From contig DAHUYW010000002.1 of the NCBI GenBank assembly GCA_027306915.1, positions 131,305-195,304 on the forward strand: a stretch of DNA of 64,000 bases, in the 5' to 3' direction. Under the pieces are notes generated by a model. The model was not told where the DNA came from, made no database searches, and worked only from the letters and a program-made list of their open reading frames with translations. Positions 25,991 through 34,662 of the stretch are shown here, piece by piece (position 1 is the first letter of the stretch; the number at the start of each line of letters is the position of its first letter). The translations under genes and the position numbers were made by a program. Origin of the DNA: Spirochaetales bacterium. Its GTDB lineage: Bacteria; Spirochaetota; Spirochaetia; DAHUYW01.

Positions 25991-28010
25991 CTTCGTCGGC
26001 GACCTCGCCGTGGAGGGAATGCTACACGGATTGGTCCTGCGCGCGACCGTCGATCGCGGCCAGATCCTCTCCATAAGCTATCCAAAGGTCCCCCGGGAGG
26101 TAACCCTCTTTTTCCCCGAAGAGATTCCGGGCGAGACGGGTGTGAGCCTCTTCTCCCAAAGACTTCCCCTCTTTGCCGGGCGCACGGTCTCCTTTCGCGC
26201 AGAGCCCATCTTGCTCCTGTGCGGGCCGGAAGAGCGGCGCCTCGCCGAGCTGGCCGAAGAGATCGAGATCCGCTATCGCGCGGAGAGCCCCTTCTCGTTC
26301 GCTCGACCCGTCGAAACCCAGATCGCGGAGCGCCGCGAGGTAGTGATCGGCGCACCCGACCGCGCCTTCGACGACGCTTTCCAAATCGTCGAGGGGGAGT
26401 ACACGACCTGCCCGCAGGAGTACCTGGTGAGCGATCCCCCGGGGGCTCTCGTCGCCTTCGAGGATGAGCGCGTCGTAGTATCCTGCCCTACTCAGTGGCC
26501 CTACCATGTGCGCAACGTGGTGGCGGCAGTGCTCGGCCTGCCGCGCAAGCAGGTGGAGGTCCGGGTGACGCGCATGAGCCCGCCGAGGGACTCGCGGATT
26601 TGGTTCGCCTCGGTGGTCGCGGCCCAGTGCGCCCTGCTCGCATGGAAGACCCGCCGGCCGGTCCGCCTCCTCCTCGGCTGCGAGGAGGCAGCGGCCGTCC
26701 AGCCTCGTCGCGCCCCGTCGAGGATACGCTTTCGATCGGCGCTCGACCGCGACGGGAACCCCATCGCACACGACATCGATCTTGCCATCGACTGCGGGGC
26801 CGTCCCAATGTTGGGCGAGGAGCTCCTAGAGCGCGCCCTTCTTGCCGCCGCCGGCCCCTACCAGAGCACGGCCTACCGCCTGAGGGCAAGGCTCGTCACG
26901 ACGAGCGCTCCGCCGATGGATGCCTTCCAGGGTCTCGGGCTCGCCCAAGGCTTCTTCGCAGCGGAGACTCATGCCTCGCGCATCGCGGAGCTCACCCAGA
27001 CGGACCCCTTCACATGGAAGGAGAGGAATCTCGTAAAGCGCAACGGCCTTCTCGCAGGCGGAGCGATTCCAGCCAACTATCCGCCGACGGGCCTCCTCGC
27101 GCGCACCGTGGAGCTTTCCGACTTCACCCGGAAATACGCGGCCTACGAGATGTTGAAAAAACGGCGCGAGACCATCCGCGATCAGGGGAGCCCGCTGCGC
27201 GGCATCGGGCTCGCAGTCGCCTACCAGGGAGCCGGCTTCATCACGCGAAGCGACGAGCCGGAGCCGGCAACCGTGGTCGTGAGGCTCGAGGCAAACGGGA
27301 GCCTCGACATCATGACCTCCGGCGTCTCCCCGAGCGGAGAGGCGCGCTCGGCCTGGAGCGAGAACGCGGCCCGTATTCTCGGAATCGAGCCAAAGCGGAT
27401 CTTTGTACGCGCGCCCGACACTTCCGTCGTCCCCAACTCGGGTCCCTCGGCCCTCTCGCGGAACATCACCATCATCGGCGAGCTCGTAGAGCGGGCCTGC
27501 GAGACCATCGTCCGAAAGCGCTTCCGGGCTGCGCTGCCCATCGAGGTCAAGAAGAGCCTGACGCTGCCTCGCGCCAACCGATGGAATCCGGAGGAGCACA
27601 CCGGACTACCCTTCGACCGTCTCTCCTGGGCCGCCGCTGCGGTCGAGACCGAGGTGGATCCGGTCACGCTCGAGACCTCGGTGCGAGGGATATGGACAAC
27701 CGTTTCGTGCGGAAGGGTGATGATTGAGTCCGCAGCCCGGCGAGTCGTTGAAAACGGGATAGTTCACGCCCTGTGGTGGTGCTCCTCCTCGCACGGCTCC
27801 CAGCGCTCGCCTGCGCTCCTCGAGTTCCCCCCGATAGCCATCGAGTTCCTTTCGGCGGGTCAGAAGGGATGGGTCGGTGGGATCGAAGAGCTTGCCGCCT
27901 GCGTGGTCCCATCCGCTTATGTCTCGGCGGTTGCCCAGGCCACCAGTCGCTACTTCGACACGCTTCCGATTACTCCGGAGCTCATCCATCGCTACGCGGA
28001 GGAGCCGTGA
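25971..28010 (+). CDS. Divergent molybdenum-hydroxylase-like large subunit
   Basis: 679-aa homologue of the xanthine dehydrogenase/quinoline oxidoreductase large subunit, shorter than the usual 750-800 aa. The N-terminal hammerhead domain (AVEGMLHGLVLRATV) and downstream family landmarks (PTQWPYHVRNVVAAVLGL, WKTRRPVRLLL, DIDLAIDCGA) are clear. The Gly-rich GGGFGGK loop that holds the molybdopterin cofactor is replaced by MSPPRDSRIW near residue 205, and the RGFG-type loop is QGLGLAQGFFAAE near 325. The region of the catalytic Glu reads WVGGIEELAACVVP near 635. Cofactor binding and activity are therefore in doubt. It overlaps the aminotransferase by 20 bases and the iron-sulphur gene by 4. Confidence 0.8.
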   Translation: MALQEDSFVGDLAVEGMLHGLVLRATVDRGQILSISYPKVPREVTLFFPEEIPGETGVSLFSQRLPLFAGRTVSFRAEPILLLCGPEERRLAELAEEIEIRYRAESPFSFARPVETQIAERREVVIGAPDRAFDDAFQIVEGEYTTCPQEYLVSDPPGALVAFEDERVVVSCPTQWPYHVRNVVAAVLGLPRKQVEVRVTRMSPPRDSRIWFASVVAAQCALLAWKTRRPVRLLLGCEEAAAVQPRRAPSRIRFRSALDRDGNPIAHDIDLAIDCGAVPMLGEELLERALLAAAGPYQSTAYRLRARLVTTSAPPMDAFQGLGLAQGFFAAETHASRIAELTQTDPFTWKERNLVKRNGLLAGGAIPANYPPTGLLARTVELSDFTRKYAAYEMLKKRRETIRDQGSPLRGIGLAVAYQGAGFITRSDEPEPATVVVRLEANGSLDIMTSGVSPSGEARSAWSENAARILGIEPKRIFVRAPDTSVVPNSGPSALSRNITIIGELVERACETIVRKRFRAALPIEVKKSLTLPRANRWNPEEHTGLPFDRLSWAAAAVETEVDPVTLETSVRGIWTTVSCGRVMIESAARRVVENGIVHALWWCSSSHGSQRSPALLEFPPIAIEFLSAGQKGWVGGIEELAACVVPSAYVSAVAQATSRYFDTLPITPELIHRYAEEP

Positions 28011-28501
28011 ACGTCACCTTCACGCTCAACGGCAAGAGCGTCACCGTCAACACCGAGCCGGACCAGCGCCTGGTCCAGATTCTCCGGGAGGAGCTGCAGC
28101 TCGCGGGCACGAAGGCAGGCTGCTACCGGGGCGAATGCGGAAGCTGCTCGGTGCTACTGGGCGGCGAGGTCGTCCCCTCTTGTCTGGTGCCCGCCTTCGC
28201 GGTCCGAGGATCCGAGGTCGTGACGATCGAGGGCTTCATGCGCACGCGGGAGTACGCCGAGATCATCCATGCCTTCGAGGAGGCCGGGTACTTCCCCTGC
28301 GGTCACTGCTTCGCAGGTCGGGTGCTTGCAATCCATGCCCTTCTTGCGCGTCTCCCATCACCTACCGAGCGGGAGATCCTCGCGGGTCTTTCCGGGATCA
28401 GATGCCTATGTGCCGACCTCTCCTCGCTCCTTCGCGCCGTGAACCTTGTCGCCTATTCCCGGACAAGAAAGCCCCACGGCCGGGGAGGAGGCCACCCATG
28501 A
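28007..28501 (+). CDS. 2Fe-2S subunit of the molybdo-hydroxylase-like complex
   Basis: 164-aa iron-sulphur protein that would pass electrons between the large and FAD subunits. All eight cluster cysteines are present: the plant-ferredoxin set in GCYRGECGSCSVLL with PSC, and the C-terminal set in PCGHCFAGR and IRCLC. The canonical CGxCxPG motif reads CGHCFAG. A GTG start overlaps the large-subunit stop (GTGA). Length is usual for the family, with a short basic Gly-rich tail. Confidence 0.88.
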   Translation: MNVTFTLNGKSVTVNTEPDQRLVQILREELQLAGTKAGCYRGECGSCSVLLGGEVVPSCLVPAFAVRGSEVVTIEGFMRTREYAEIIHAFEEAGYFPCGHCFAGRVLAIHALLARLPSPTEREILAGLSGIRCLCADLSSLLRAVNLVAYSRTRKPHGRGGGHP

Positions 28502-28528
28502 GCGCGACAGGAACGAGAGCGCGATCTC

Positions 28529-29389
28529 ATGGCTGAATCCCGCGGACCCACGAACGTCTATACCCCCACCTCCTTGGGCGAGCTTCTTTCCCTTTATGAC
28601 AAGCTTCCTCAGGCCCTGCTCTTCAATGGGGGGACCCATATCCTTCGCGAGCTGCGCGGCATCTACGACAGGCTTCCCGCGAACGTCATCAATATCGCGA
28701 GGGTCGAGGACCTCAACCGCATCAACCGCACCGAGCGCCACATCGACATCGGGTCCGCGGTGACGGTGAGCCGCATTCTCGACATCGGCGCCAACGTGCT
28801 TCCGCGGTCGCTGCACGACGCCCTCGTCGCCATGCTACCCCCGGGGGTGCGCAACCTTGCAACGCTCGGAGGTAACATCTGCATTCGCGACCGGCGGCGG
28901 ACCATCTACCCCGTCTATCTCCTCCTCGAGATCCAGCTCGAGCTGCGCCGGCTGGGCGCCACGCGCTGGACTCCCCTGAGCCGCTTTGCCGGACCGGGGC
29001 CACGCCTCGATCTCCAGGGCGGAGAGGTCCTGACGAGGATCCGCATCCCCTTCTCAACCTGGGATCGCGAGGTCTACCGAAGGATCGATCAAGAGCTTGA
29101 GTCTCCGAGCGACTTCCTCTCCTTCTGCGGCCTCGCGCGCATGGAGAAGAACGTGATAAACGACGTGCGCTTCGCTTTCGGAACTGCGGGGACCATCGTT
29201 GTGCGCAGCCGCGAGCTGGAAAACGAGCTCATCGGCCGCCACCTGCCGCTCGGCCGGCGCGAGATGGCCCCGGTCGCGGAGCTTCTCGATGCAACCCTTT
29301 CCGGCCTCCGTGACGGGCTTTCCGGGTTTCAGAAGGATCGCATTCGCAGTATCCTGGAATGGTTTCTCGATCAGCTTGCCGAAGAGTGA
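28529..29389 (+). CDS. FAD-binding subunit of the molybdo-hydroxylase-like complex
   Basis: 286-aa medium-subunit homologue. It has the two flavin-binding segments LLFNGGTHILRELR (near residue 30, usually GGTDLL) and PGVRNLATLGGNICIRDRRR (near 110), then the CO dehydrogenase flavoprotein-like C-terminal domain. It lies 27 bp after the 2Fe-2S gene with GGAACGAG upstream, and is the last gene of the operon. With the other two subunits it forms the standard L-M-S set, in the order large, small, medium. Confidence 0.83.
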   Translation: MAESRGPTNVYTPTSLGELLSLYDKLPQALLFNGGTHILRELRGIYDRLPANVINIARVEDLNRINRTERHIDIGSAVTVSRILDIGANVLPRSLHDALVAMLPPGVRNLATLGGNICIRDRRRTIYPVYLLLEIQLELRRLGATRWTPLSRFAGPGPRLDLQGGEVLTRIRIPFSTWDREVYRRIDQELESPSDFLSFCGLARMEKNVINDVRFAFGTAGTIVVRSRELENELIGRHLPLGRREMAPVAELLDATLSGLRDGLSGFQKDRIRSILEWFLDQLAEE

Positions 29390-29406
29390 CAGCGATCGCG
29401 GCGCCG

Positions 29407-30117
29407 CTACAGGTGAAAGAGCCGCTTGAGGTTGAAGCGATTTCGCAGGCGATAGTGCAGAAAGAGCATGATCCCGGCAAAGGGCACGAGCGCCTGAAGG
29501 ACGACGATGGACCAGCTCAAGCCCACCCTTCCCGTGAGATAGCGCTCGATCACCGCATCGGCACCTGCGCAGAAGAGCGCCACGCCGAGACTCACAAAGG
29601 CGACCACGTTGAGGCCCCCGAACCGTACGCGGGTTATGACGAAAATCAGGAGGGCGCTGACCACCACGAGTAGGAATAGGAGAGGAAGGCTCAAGCCGAG
29701 GAACCAGTCCAGCCCCCCGCCTGCCTCGTCAATTGCAGCAAGAAAGCCGGCCGAGGCGAGGAGGATGCCCGCGGCGACCAACCACGGCCACCTGCGGACA
29801 TAAAGCAGCAAGGTGCTCACGATCCAGGCGAGCGCCACCGCCGCGGTCGGGTAGAGCGACCAGCCGATGGTTGCATGGGCGTGAAGATCGCTTCCCACAA
29901 CGACGGCAATGGCAATGGCGCCCAATATGGAGATGACCTCCCAGACGAGCTTTCGCCGCATCCGGGCGCTCATCCGCGGCTTGTCGTCCGATTCGAAGTC
30001 CGGGAAACGCTTCTCCGCCGGCTCGGCATCCCCAAGCCGTTGAATTGGCGTGTCGCACAGCGGACAACTTTCGATTCCGCCGTCGACCTCTACACCACAC
30101 CGTGAGCAGTAAGGCAT
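29407..30117 (-). CDS. Zinc-ribbon polytopic membrane protein (DUF6320-like)
   Basis: 236-aa protein. The N-terminus is a short zinc ribbon (CSRCGVEVDGGIESCPLCDTP, Cys4) followed by a charged linker and about six hydrophobic segments from residue 58 on, ending in a basic C-terminus (RLRNRFNLKRLF). I recall similar proteins next to condensation-fold acyltransferases, which fits the neighbour upstream (35 bp away). The function is unknown. It converges with the FAD-subunit gene. Confidence 0.6.
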   Translation of the reverse strand: MPYCSRCGVEVDGGIESCPLCDTPIQRLGDAEPAEKRFPDFESDDKPRMSARMRRKLVWEVISILGAIAIAVVVGSDLHAHATIGWSLYPTAAVALAWIVSTLLLYVRRWPWLVAAGILLASAGFLAAIDEAGGGLDWFLGLSLPLLFLLVVVSALLIFVITRVRFGGLNVVAFVSLGVALFCAGADAVIERYLTGRVGLSWSIVVLQALVPFAGIMLFLHYRLRNRFNLKRLFHL

Positions 30118-30152
30118 TAACCGACCTTGCGCCGAACCCTTGGCTCGGCGCT

Positions 30153-31448
30153 CTAGTTACTCTCTATTCTAACGTGAATCCCGAGTTTTACAAGGGCGGT
30201 GAAAAAGCGCCGCTCGACCTCCGCTTCATGCACCATCCGACCGAAGGTGACATAGGTATTCTCTCCGTAGGTGATCACGGCACAGCCGGTCTTGTTCCAC
30301 TTGCTCGGAGCCGGAATGAACTCGAATCGCTCGATCTGGCGCGAAAGGGGCTCCGGCATTGCGACCACCCCGAGGTTCGTCAGAACTGAGCTCACGAGCG
30401 CCTCTCCCTCGGAGAAATAAAGGTAGGGAAATATCAGATTCTTGATGAACAGCGGAACCACCCGCACGAAGGGGTTCCGCTCTCCGCGGATGTTGCGCGC
30501 GATCTGTTGGTTGATGAATCGGCCGTCCACGGCGACCTTCATGAAATGATGAAACAAGGTGATGGTTTGCTCGAGGCTGTATCGGCCAAGGCGCATGTCG
30601 ATTCCGGGCATCACGAAAAGAGAGAAGTTGCGCATGGTTTTCGTGGTGTAGATCTTTCGCAGATTGACGGGAACCTCAAGACGGATGAACTTCCCGGTAC
30701 GGCGCCGAGCGGCCGGGGGCAGCTCGAGGTAGAGGTCATGGAAGGCCTGCGCAAGGACGGCCGCGAGGAACACGGTGACGGTCACTCCGTGCTCCTTCGC
30801 CTTGCCTGCCAGCGCCTCTACCGGCATGATTCCCGTAATGATCCGGTAGACCCCGACTGGCAGAAGGCGATTGGGCAGTCGGAAGGCCCGGCGGTGAGGC
30901 TCCGGGCCCGGTATGCTCTTCGTAAAATAACGGCGATAGGCATCCTCGAGCTCGTCGGGATCGGGCGCGCTCTCTTTGCGAAAGATGTCTCCCGTATCGC
31001 AAGGGGCGAATCCGAGCAGCGAAAAGTACTCGAGGAGGAGCGCCCGCAGAAAGGCCAGCGCACCGGAGCCGTCCGTGATGATGTGGGAGAACTCGACCGC
31101 CACTCGGCGCCCAAAGGCGCGCACCCGGAATAGATAGATCCCGCGCATCCGGTGGGAAGTGCTCATGCACGGCCATCGCGAGTCGGCGACGACGCGCGGG
31201 GTTCCCTCCTTCCGCACTAGGTAGTGCCAGAACATCCCCGCCTTCAGCTGCACGAGATAGTAGGGAAAACGCGGCATGATGTTGGCAAGCGCCGTTTGCA
31301 GCACGGTCACGTTGACCGGGTGCAGCAAGGTTGCCGAGATCCGAAAGAGCGTGGTGATCCGCGCGGACGCTACCGAGGGGAAGAGGGTCGCGGCATTGTC
31401 GAGATGATACCACTCCTGCTGCTGCGCAGGGTCGGAACCAAGGAGCAT
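30153..31448 (-). CDS. Condensation-fold (alcohol acyltransferase-like) protein
   Basis: 431-aa cytosolic protein similar to the CoA-dependent acyltransferase/condensation superfamily. It begins with EWYHLDNAATLFPSVASAR, has the catalytic HxxxDG motif as FSHIITDGSGALAFLRALL near residue 135, and a C-terminal half with VPVNLRKIYTTKTMRNFSLF in the place of the DFGWG-type region. It likely transfers an acyl group to an alcohol or amine; substrate unknown. I chose the ATG at 31448, since the upstream extension is poorly conserved-looking; GGAGG is 13 nt upstream, a long spacing. It is divergent from the SGNH hydrolase. Confidence 0.65.
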   Translation of the reverse strand: MLLGSDPAQQQEWYHLDNAATLFPSVASARITTLFRISATLLHPVNVTVLQTALANIMPRFPYYLVQLKAGMFWHYLVRKEGTPRVVADSRWPCMSTSHRMRGIYLFRVRAFGRRVAVEFSHIITDGSGALAFLRALLLEYFSLLGFAPCDTGDIFRKESAPDPDELEDAYRRYFTKSIPGPEPHRRAFRLPNRLLPVGVYRIITGIMPVEALAGKAKEHGVTVTVFLAAVLAQAFHDLYLELPPAARRRTGKFIRLEVPVNLRKIYTTKTMRNFSLFVMPGIDMRLGRYSLEQTITLFHHFMKVAVDGRFINQQIARNIRGERNPFVRVVPLFIKNLIFPYLYFSEGEALVSSVLTNLGVVAMPEPLSRQIERFEFIPAPSKWNKTGCAVITYGENTYVTFGRMVHEAEVERRFFTALVKLGIHVRIESN

Positions 31449-31528
31449 GGCGATAGCGAAACCTCCGGCCTCCGAAGAGCATAGCAGAGAAGCGACGCGT
31501 TCGCTACAATTATCATCCACAGGACCCC

Positions 31529-32362
31529 ATGATGAAGAATAACCGCACCATCGGCTGCTCGGTGATCGATTCCCTTATTCGCAAGGAGGCGGACAACGGT
31601 CCACGCTTCCTCATCGCCAACCCCGAGATCTTAGGCGGGCGAAAGGTGGCGGTCTGCATCGGGGACAGCATCACCCGCGGCCAGGTGAGCTGCGACTACG
31701 TCGAGATGCTCCAGGCGGAGCTCGGCCGCGACTTCTGCTTCGTCAACGCGGGGATCAACGGCGAGCTCTCCTTCAACGTGCTCGGGCGGCTCGACGAGGT
31801 GACCCGCTGCAATCCCGACTACATCACCCTGCTCATCGGCACCAACGACGCGCATGCGATGCTCGACGGCAGGAGCCTTAAGCGCGCTCGGCGCTACATG
31901 ATGGCGGCCGAAGCGCCTTCGATCGAATGGTTCGAGGGAAACCTCCGCAAGATCGTCTCCCATCTCCAGGAGCACACTGGCGCGAAGATCGCGCTCCTCT
32001 CGATTCCCCCCATCGGCGAGGAGCTCGGGGATCTCGCAATGGGCTTAGCCTCGCGCTTCGGACAGGCGGCGAAGGAGACTGCGCGCAGGTGCGGCGTAGC
32101 GTACCTGCCGTTGTTCGAAGAGATGATGGCGGTGCTCGGACGAAGGCGCCTGCATCCCGCAAAGCGCAACGACTATACGGATTTCCTCTTGTTGGGAAAC
32201 ATCCTTCATCAGAGGCTCTTTCGCCGGAGCTACGATGCGATCGCAGCGCGTCGACAGTTTGTGTTGCACACCGACCTGCTCCACCTGAGCTGCGCGGGGG
32301 CCGAGATCGTCGCGCGCTTGATCAAGTCCTTCCTGCAAGGATCGCCGCTACCTCAGGCATAG
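31529..32362 (+). CDS. SGNH/GDSL-type hydrolase
   Basis: 277-aa esterase or lipase of the SGNH fold. Block I is VAVCIGDSITRG (nucleophile Ser), block II has the Gly of VNAGINGE, block III is LLIGTNDAH (Asn), and block V is TDLLHLSCAG with the Asp-x-x-His pair. It has no clear signal peptide. AGGA lies before the ATG at 31529, and TACAAT at 31505-31510 is a possible -10 box. Its 3' end overlaps the convergent propeller gene by 41 bases. Together with the divergent condensation-like gene it suggests making and breaking of an ester. Confidence 0.82.
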   Translation: MMKNNRTIGCSVIDSLIRKEADNGPRFLIANPEILGGRKVAVCIGDSITRGQVSCDYVEMLQAELGRDFCFVNAGINGELSFNVLGRLDEVTRCNPDYITLLIGTNDAHAMLDGRSLKRARRYMMAAEAPSIEWFEGNLRKIVSHLQEHTGAKIALLSIPPIGEELGDLAMGLASRFGQAAKETARRCGVAYLPLFEEMMAVLGRRRLHPAKRNDYTDFLLLGNILHQRLFRRSYDAIAARRQFVLHTDLLHLSCAGAEIVARLIKSFLQGSPLPQA

Positions 32363-33476
32363 GGACGAAATTGATGACGAGCGGCTGCGATCGGTCCGCC
32401 TGGGACTGCTGCCACGTCGCGAAGATCCCTTCCTCGACGACCGCAATGTGCACATAGCGGCTCGAGCCGCTTCCCCACGGCGAGACAAAGAGAGGCCCGT
32501 AGGTTGAGAGCCGCTCGAGGACGAGCGGCGCCCCGAATGTGGACCGGCCTATTCCCCCGAGCTCCGGTCCCCGACCGAAGGCAAGCCCTCCGATCTCTTC
32601 GCACGAATAGCCGCGGGGTCTCGCCACGCCGAGCGGATTGGCCGGGTGGTGCCTGACGCATTCCGCCCCGTCATAGAAGACGAGGGTGCATTCCGGTCCC
32701 GCGGCAAAGAGCCCCGTGCGCGGAAGGGTGAAGAAATCGGTGATGCGGCTCTCGGCGACGTCCCAGGTCAGCCCGCGCGGGAAAAGGGTGTAGCTCGGCG
32801 CGGAGAAGGAGGCGGCCCCTGCGGGGCGAAGAGCGACCCCGGCGTTCGAGCTGCTCCAGGTGTAGGGGTGGTGACAGAAGACGAGCACCGTATCCCCCGA
32901 TGCGGTCGAGCGGACGACGGGATCCTTCACATGAAGGGTCGCCGGGTCGCTTCCCCTAAGGAGCGGCTCGGCCCGCGCGCCGGCGAGCCCCTCCACCGTG
33001 GCGGCAGTCAGAAGGTCGATCGACCAGACTCCGGTCCCCGGCTTCTGAAAGCGCTCGAATCCCGCGGGATAGGCTTCGCGCTTTTCGGTCGAGACGAAGA
33101 GCTCCACGCCGCGCTCGCTTAGGAGAAGGCTTGCTCCCTCGATGGAGACGATGGACTCACCCCCACGCTCGAGATCGCCTCTCGAAAAGGAGAGGAGCTT
33201 TTCGAAGCGCCGACCCCGGTCGTTCGAGACAAAGATGGCAAGCTCGAGCCCGCGCTCGCCGGCGGCGAGCCCGGTGCGGGAATCCCCCTGATTTCTGAAG
33301 CGGCCGACGAGGTAGAGCTGGCCCCCATCTCCCTCGACGAGGTTGCCGCCCCCGAACCAGAAGCCCTCGGCGGCGGCGTAAGGAGCGACCGCGATTCTTG
33401 CCCGTCGCTGATCGATCAGACAAAGCGCGAGCCGCGACAGCGCGAGCCGCTGCCCCGCGGTTAGGGTATCGTCCAT
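32322..33476 (-). CDS. Beta-propeller protein (sialidase/BNR-like)
   Basis: 384-aa protein without signal peptide. Blade-like repeats include FWFGGGNLVEGDGGQLYLVG, LAIFVSNDRGRRFEKLLSF (an Asp-box-like sequence), VKDPVVRSTASGDTVLVFCH and YVHIAVVEEGIFATWQQ. This resembles sialidase or GH43-like propellers, but no family signature lets me fix an activity. GGAGG lies 9 nt before the ATG at 33476. The 3' end overlaps the SGNH gene. Confidence 0.5.
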   Translation of the reverse strand: MDDTLTAGQRLALSRLALCLIDQRRARIAVAPYAAAEGFWFGGGNLVEGDGGQLYLVGRFRNQGDSRTGLAAGERGLELAIFVSNDRGRRFEKLLSFSRGDLERGGESIVSIEGASLLLSERGVELFVSTEKREAYPAGFERFQKPGTGVWSIDLLTAATVEGLAGARAEPLLRGSDPATLHVKDPVVRSTASGDTVLVFCHHPYTWSSSNAGVALRPAGAASFSAPSYTLFPRGLTWDVAESRITDFFTLPRTGLFAAGPECTLVFYDGAECVRHHPANPLGVARPRGYSCEEIGGLAFGRGPELGGIGRSTFGAPLVLERLSTYGPLFVSPWGSGSSRYVHIAVVEEGIFATWQQSQADRSQPLVINFVPMPEVAAILAGRT

Positions 33477-33582
33477 CGCATGAGACCTCCGAAATCAGAG
33501 CCTACGGCAATTTCGCGGGAAAGAGTACTGCCTCTCGATGGAATCCTCGATCGGCGCGCCGATTCGACGAGCGGCGATAGAG

Positions 33583-34083
33583 CTAGGCGCCTTCGGGCTC
33601 CTTCTTTCGCCGCCGCAGCACCGTGTAGACGACGTAGATGGCGAGTCCGACGGCCAGCGATCCGAACTCGATTGCGTAGGCTCCGACGATGGAGGAGTTG
33701 TACAGCCCGAGCCCGACATTCGGAGAGCCGTCAAACAGGATCGGAATATCTGGCGGTAGGGGGTGCCCGCCGAAGACGGCGCCCATGGGATGTGTTATGA
33801 AGTCGATCACCCAATGGCTGAACACGAGAAGCCCCATGAGCAAGCCAATGCGGCGGCTTCGATAGACGAGCGCAAACAGGACAAATATCGCCGCCGACCA
33901 CACGAGGGACATGAGCAACCCGTGCGACCAAGGAATTGAACCGTTGCGCTCAAGCCCAACGTACGAGAAGACCGTCGCGAGCAGATCAAGTAGAGCTGCG
34001 GCAACCACGAGGACCCCGACCGGCACCCTCTTTCCCAGCGGTTTTGAGGCGAAGCCTACGGCAACGTGCACCAATGCGGCCAT
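33583..34083 (-). CDS. Small polytopic membrane protein (YdjM-like)
   Basis: 166-aa inner-membrane protein with about four hydrophobic segments. The motif HGLLMSLVWSA and the segment SHWVIDFITHPMG hold His and Asp residues in the spacing seen in YdjM-like putative membrane metal-dependent hydrolases. A strong GGGAGG sits 5 nt before the ATG at 34083. It ends with a basic tail. No clear partner. Confidence 0.55.
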   Translation of the reverse strand: MAALVHVAVGFASKPLGKRVPVGVLVVAAALLDLLATVFSYVGLERNGSIPWSHGLLMSLVWSAAIFVLFALVYRSRRIGLLMGLLVFSHWVIDFITHPMGAVFGGHPLPPDIPILFDGSPNVGLGLYNSSIVGAYAIEFGSLAVGLAIYVVYTVLRRRKKEPEGA

Positions 34084-34356
34084 GGCAACCTCCCGAACAA
34101 GCGTTGCTCAAGCGTATCACCGCCGCGCGCCTCCATGTTGTAGAAATGGTGGCGGAGCCGCGCCGACGCGATCGATTTCGGCCGTCGCCGCATCGACGTT
34201 ACGCCTTTGGGCCAGTCAAGGACAAGCGGCAGTGCGGCTTCACGCTACGGCGGCTTCGACCCATGTGGTCGGACCTCGACCGCGCTTGTTGCGACCCGTG
34301 GTGCACCTGCGGGTTGAAGGGCCACCATGATATACTGAGGAACATCGGAGAAGGCG
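34084..34356. other. Intergenic region upstream of mntA-type gene
   Basis: Contains no gene I can support. At its right end an extended -10 box (TGATATACT, TATACT at 34331-34336) probably starts transcription of the nucleotidyltransferase gene, with GGAGAAGG as ribosome site before 34357. Confidence 0.45.
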
Positions 34357-34662
34357 ATGATTCAGCCAATACTCGTGAATCGGCTCGAACAGGTTCGTAA
34401 GATACTCAGATCCCATCGCGTGAAGTCCGCATTTGCGTTTGGATCGGTGTGTCGCGAGACGTTGAATCAGGAGAGCGACATCGATCTGCTTGTGGATTTC
34501 GAGGACGGCATCGATCCGATTGCCTATGGGCAACTGTACTGGGATCTTGCTGAGCAGCTGGAGAAAGCTGTCGATCGCTCAGTTGACCTCGTTACTCTGT
34601 CGTCGATCAGGAACCGCTATTTTCTCCTGGAGGTCGAGGCGACCCGGGAGACAATCCTGTGA
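34357..34662 (+). CDS. MntA-type minimal nucleotidyltransferase (antitoxin)
   Basis: 101-aa nucleotidyltransferase. The catalytic motif is intact: FAFGSVCRETLNQESDIDLL, the G-S-x(n)-D-x-D pattern near residues 28-45, with a third acidic residue near VDLVTL. MntA proteins adenylylate and so silence the HEPN-domain RNase toxin HepT encoded next door. Here the next gene starts with a 4-base overlap (GTGA) as usual but is broken (next entry), so this antitoxin appears orphaned. Confidence 0.85.
   Translation: MIQPILVNRLEQVRKILRSHRVKSAFAFGSVCRETLNQESDIDLLVDFEDGIDPIAYGQLYWDLAEQLEKAVDRSVDLVTLSSIRNRYFLLEVEATRETIL

Noticed and set aside
34136..34400. Plus-strand frame upstream of the MntA-type gene
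   Set aside because: It runs through the promoter and start of the nucleotidyltransferase gene and has an Arg-rich shadow composition.
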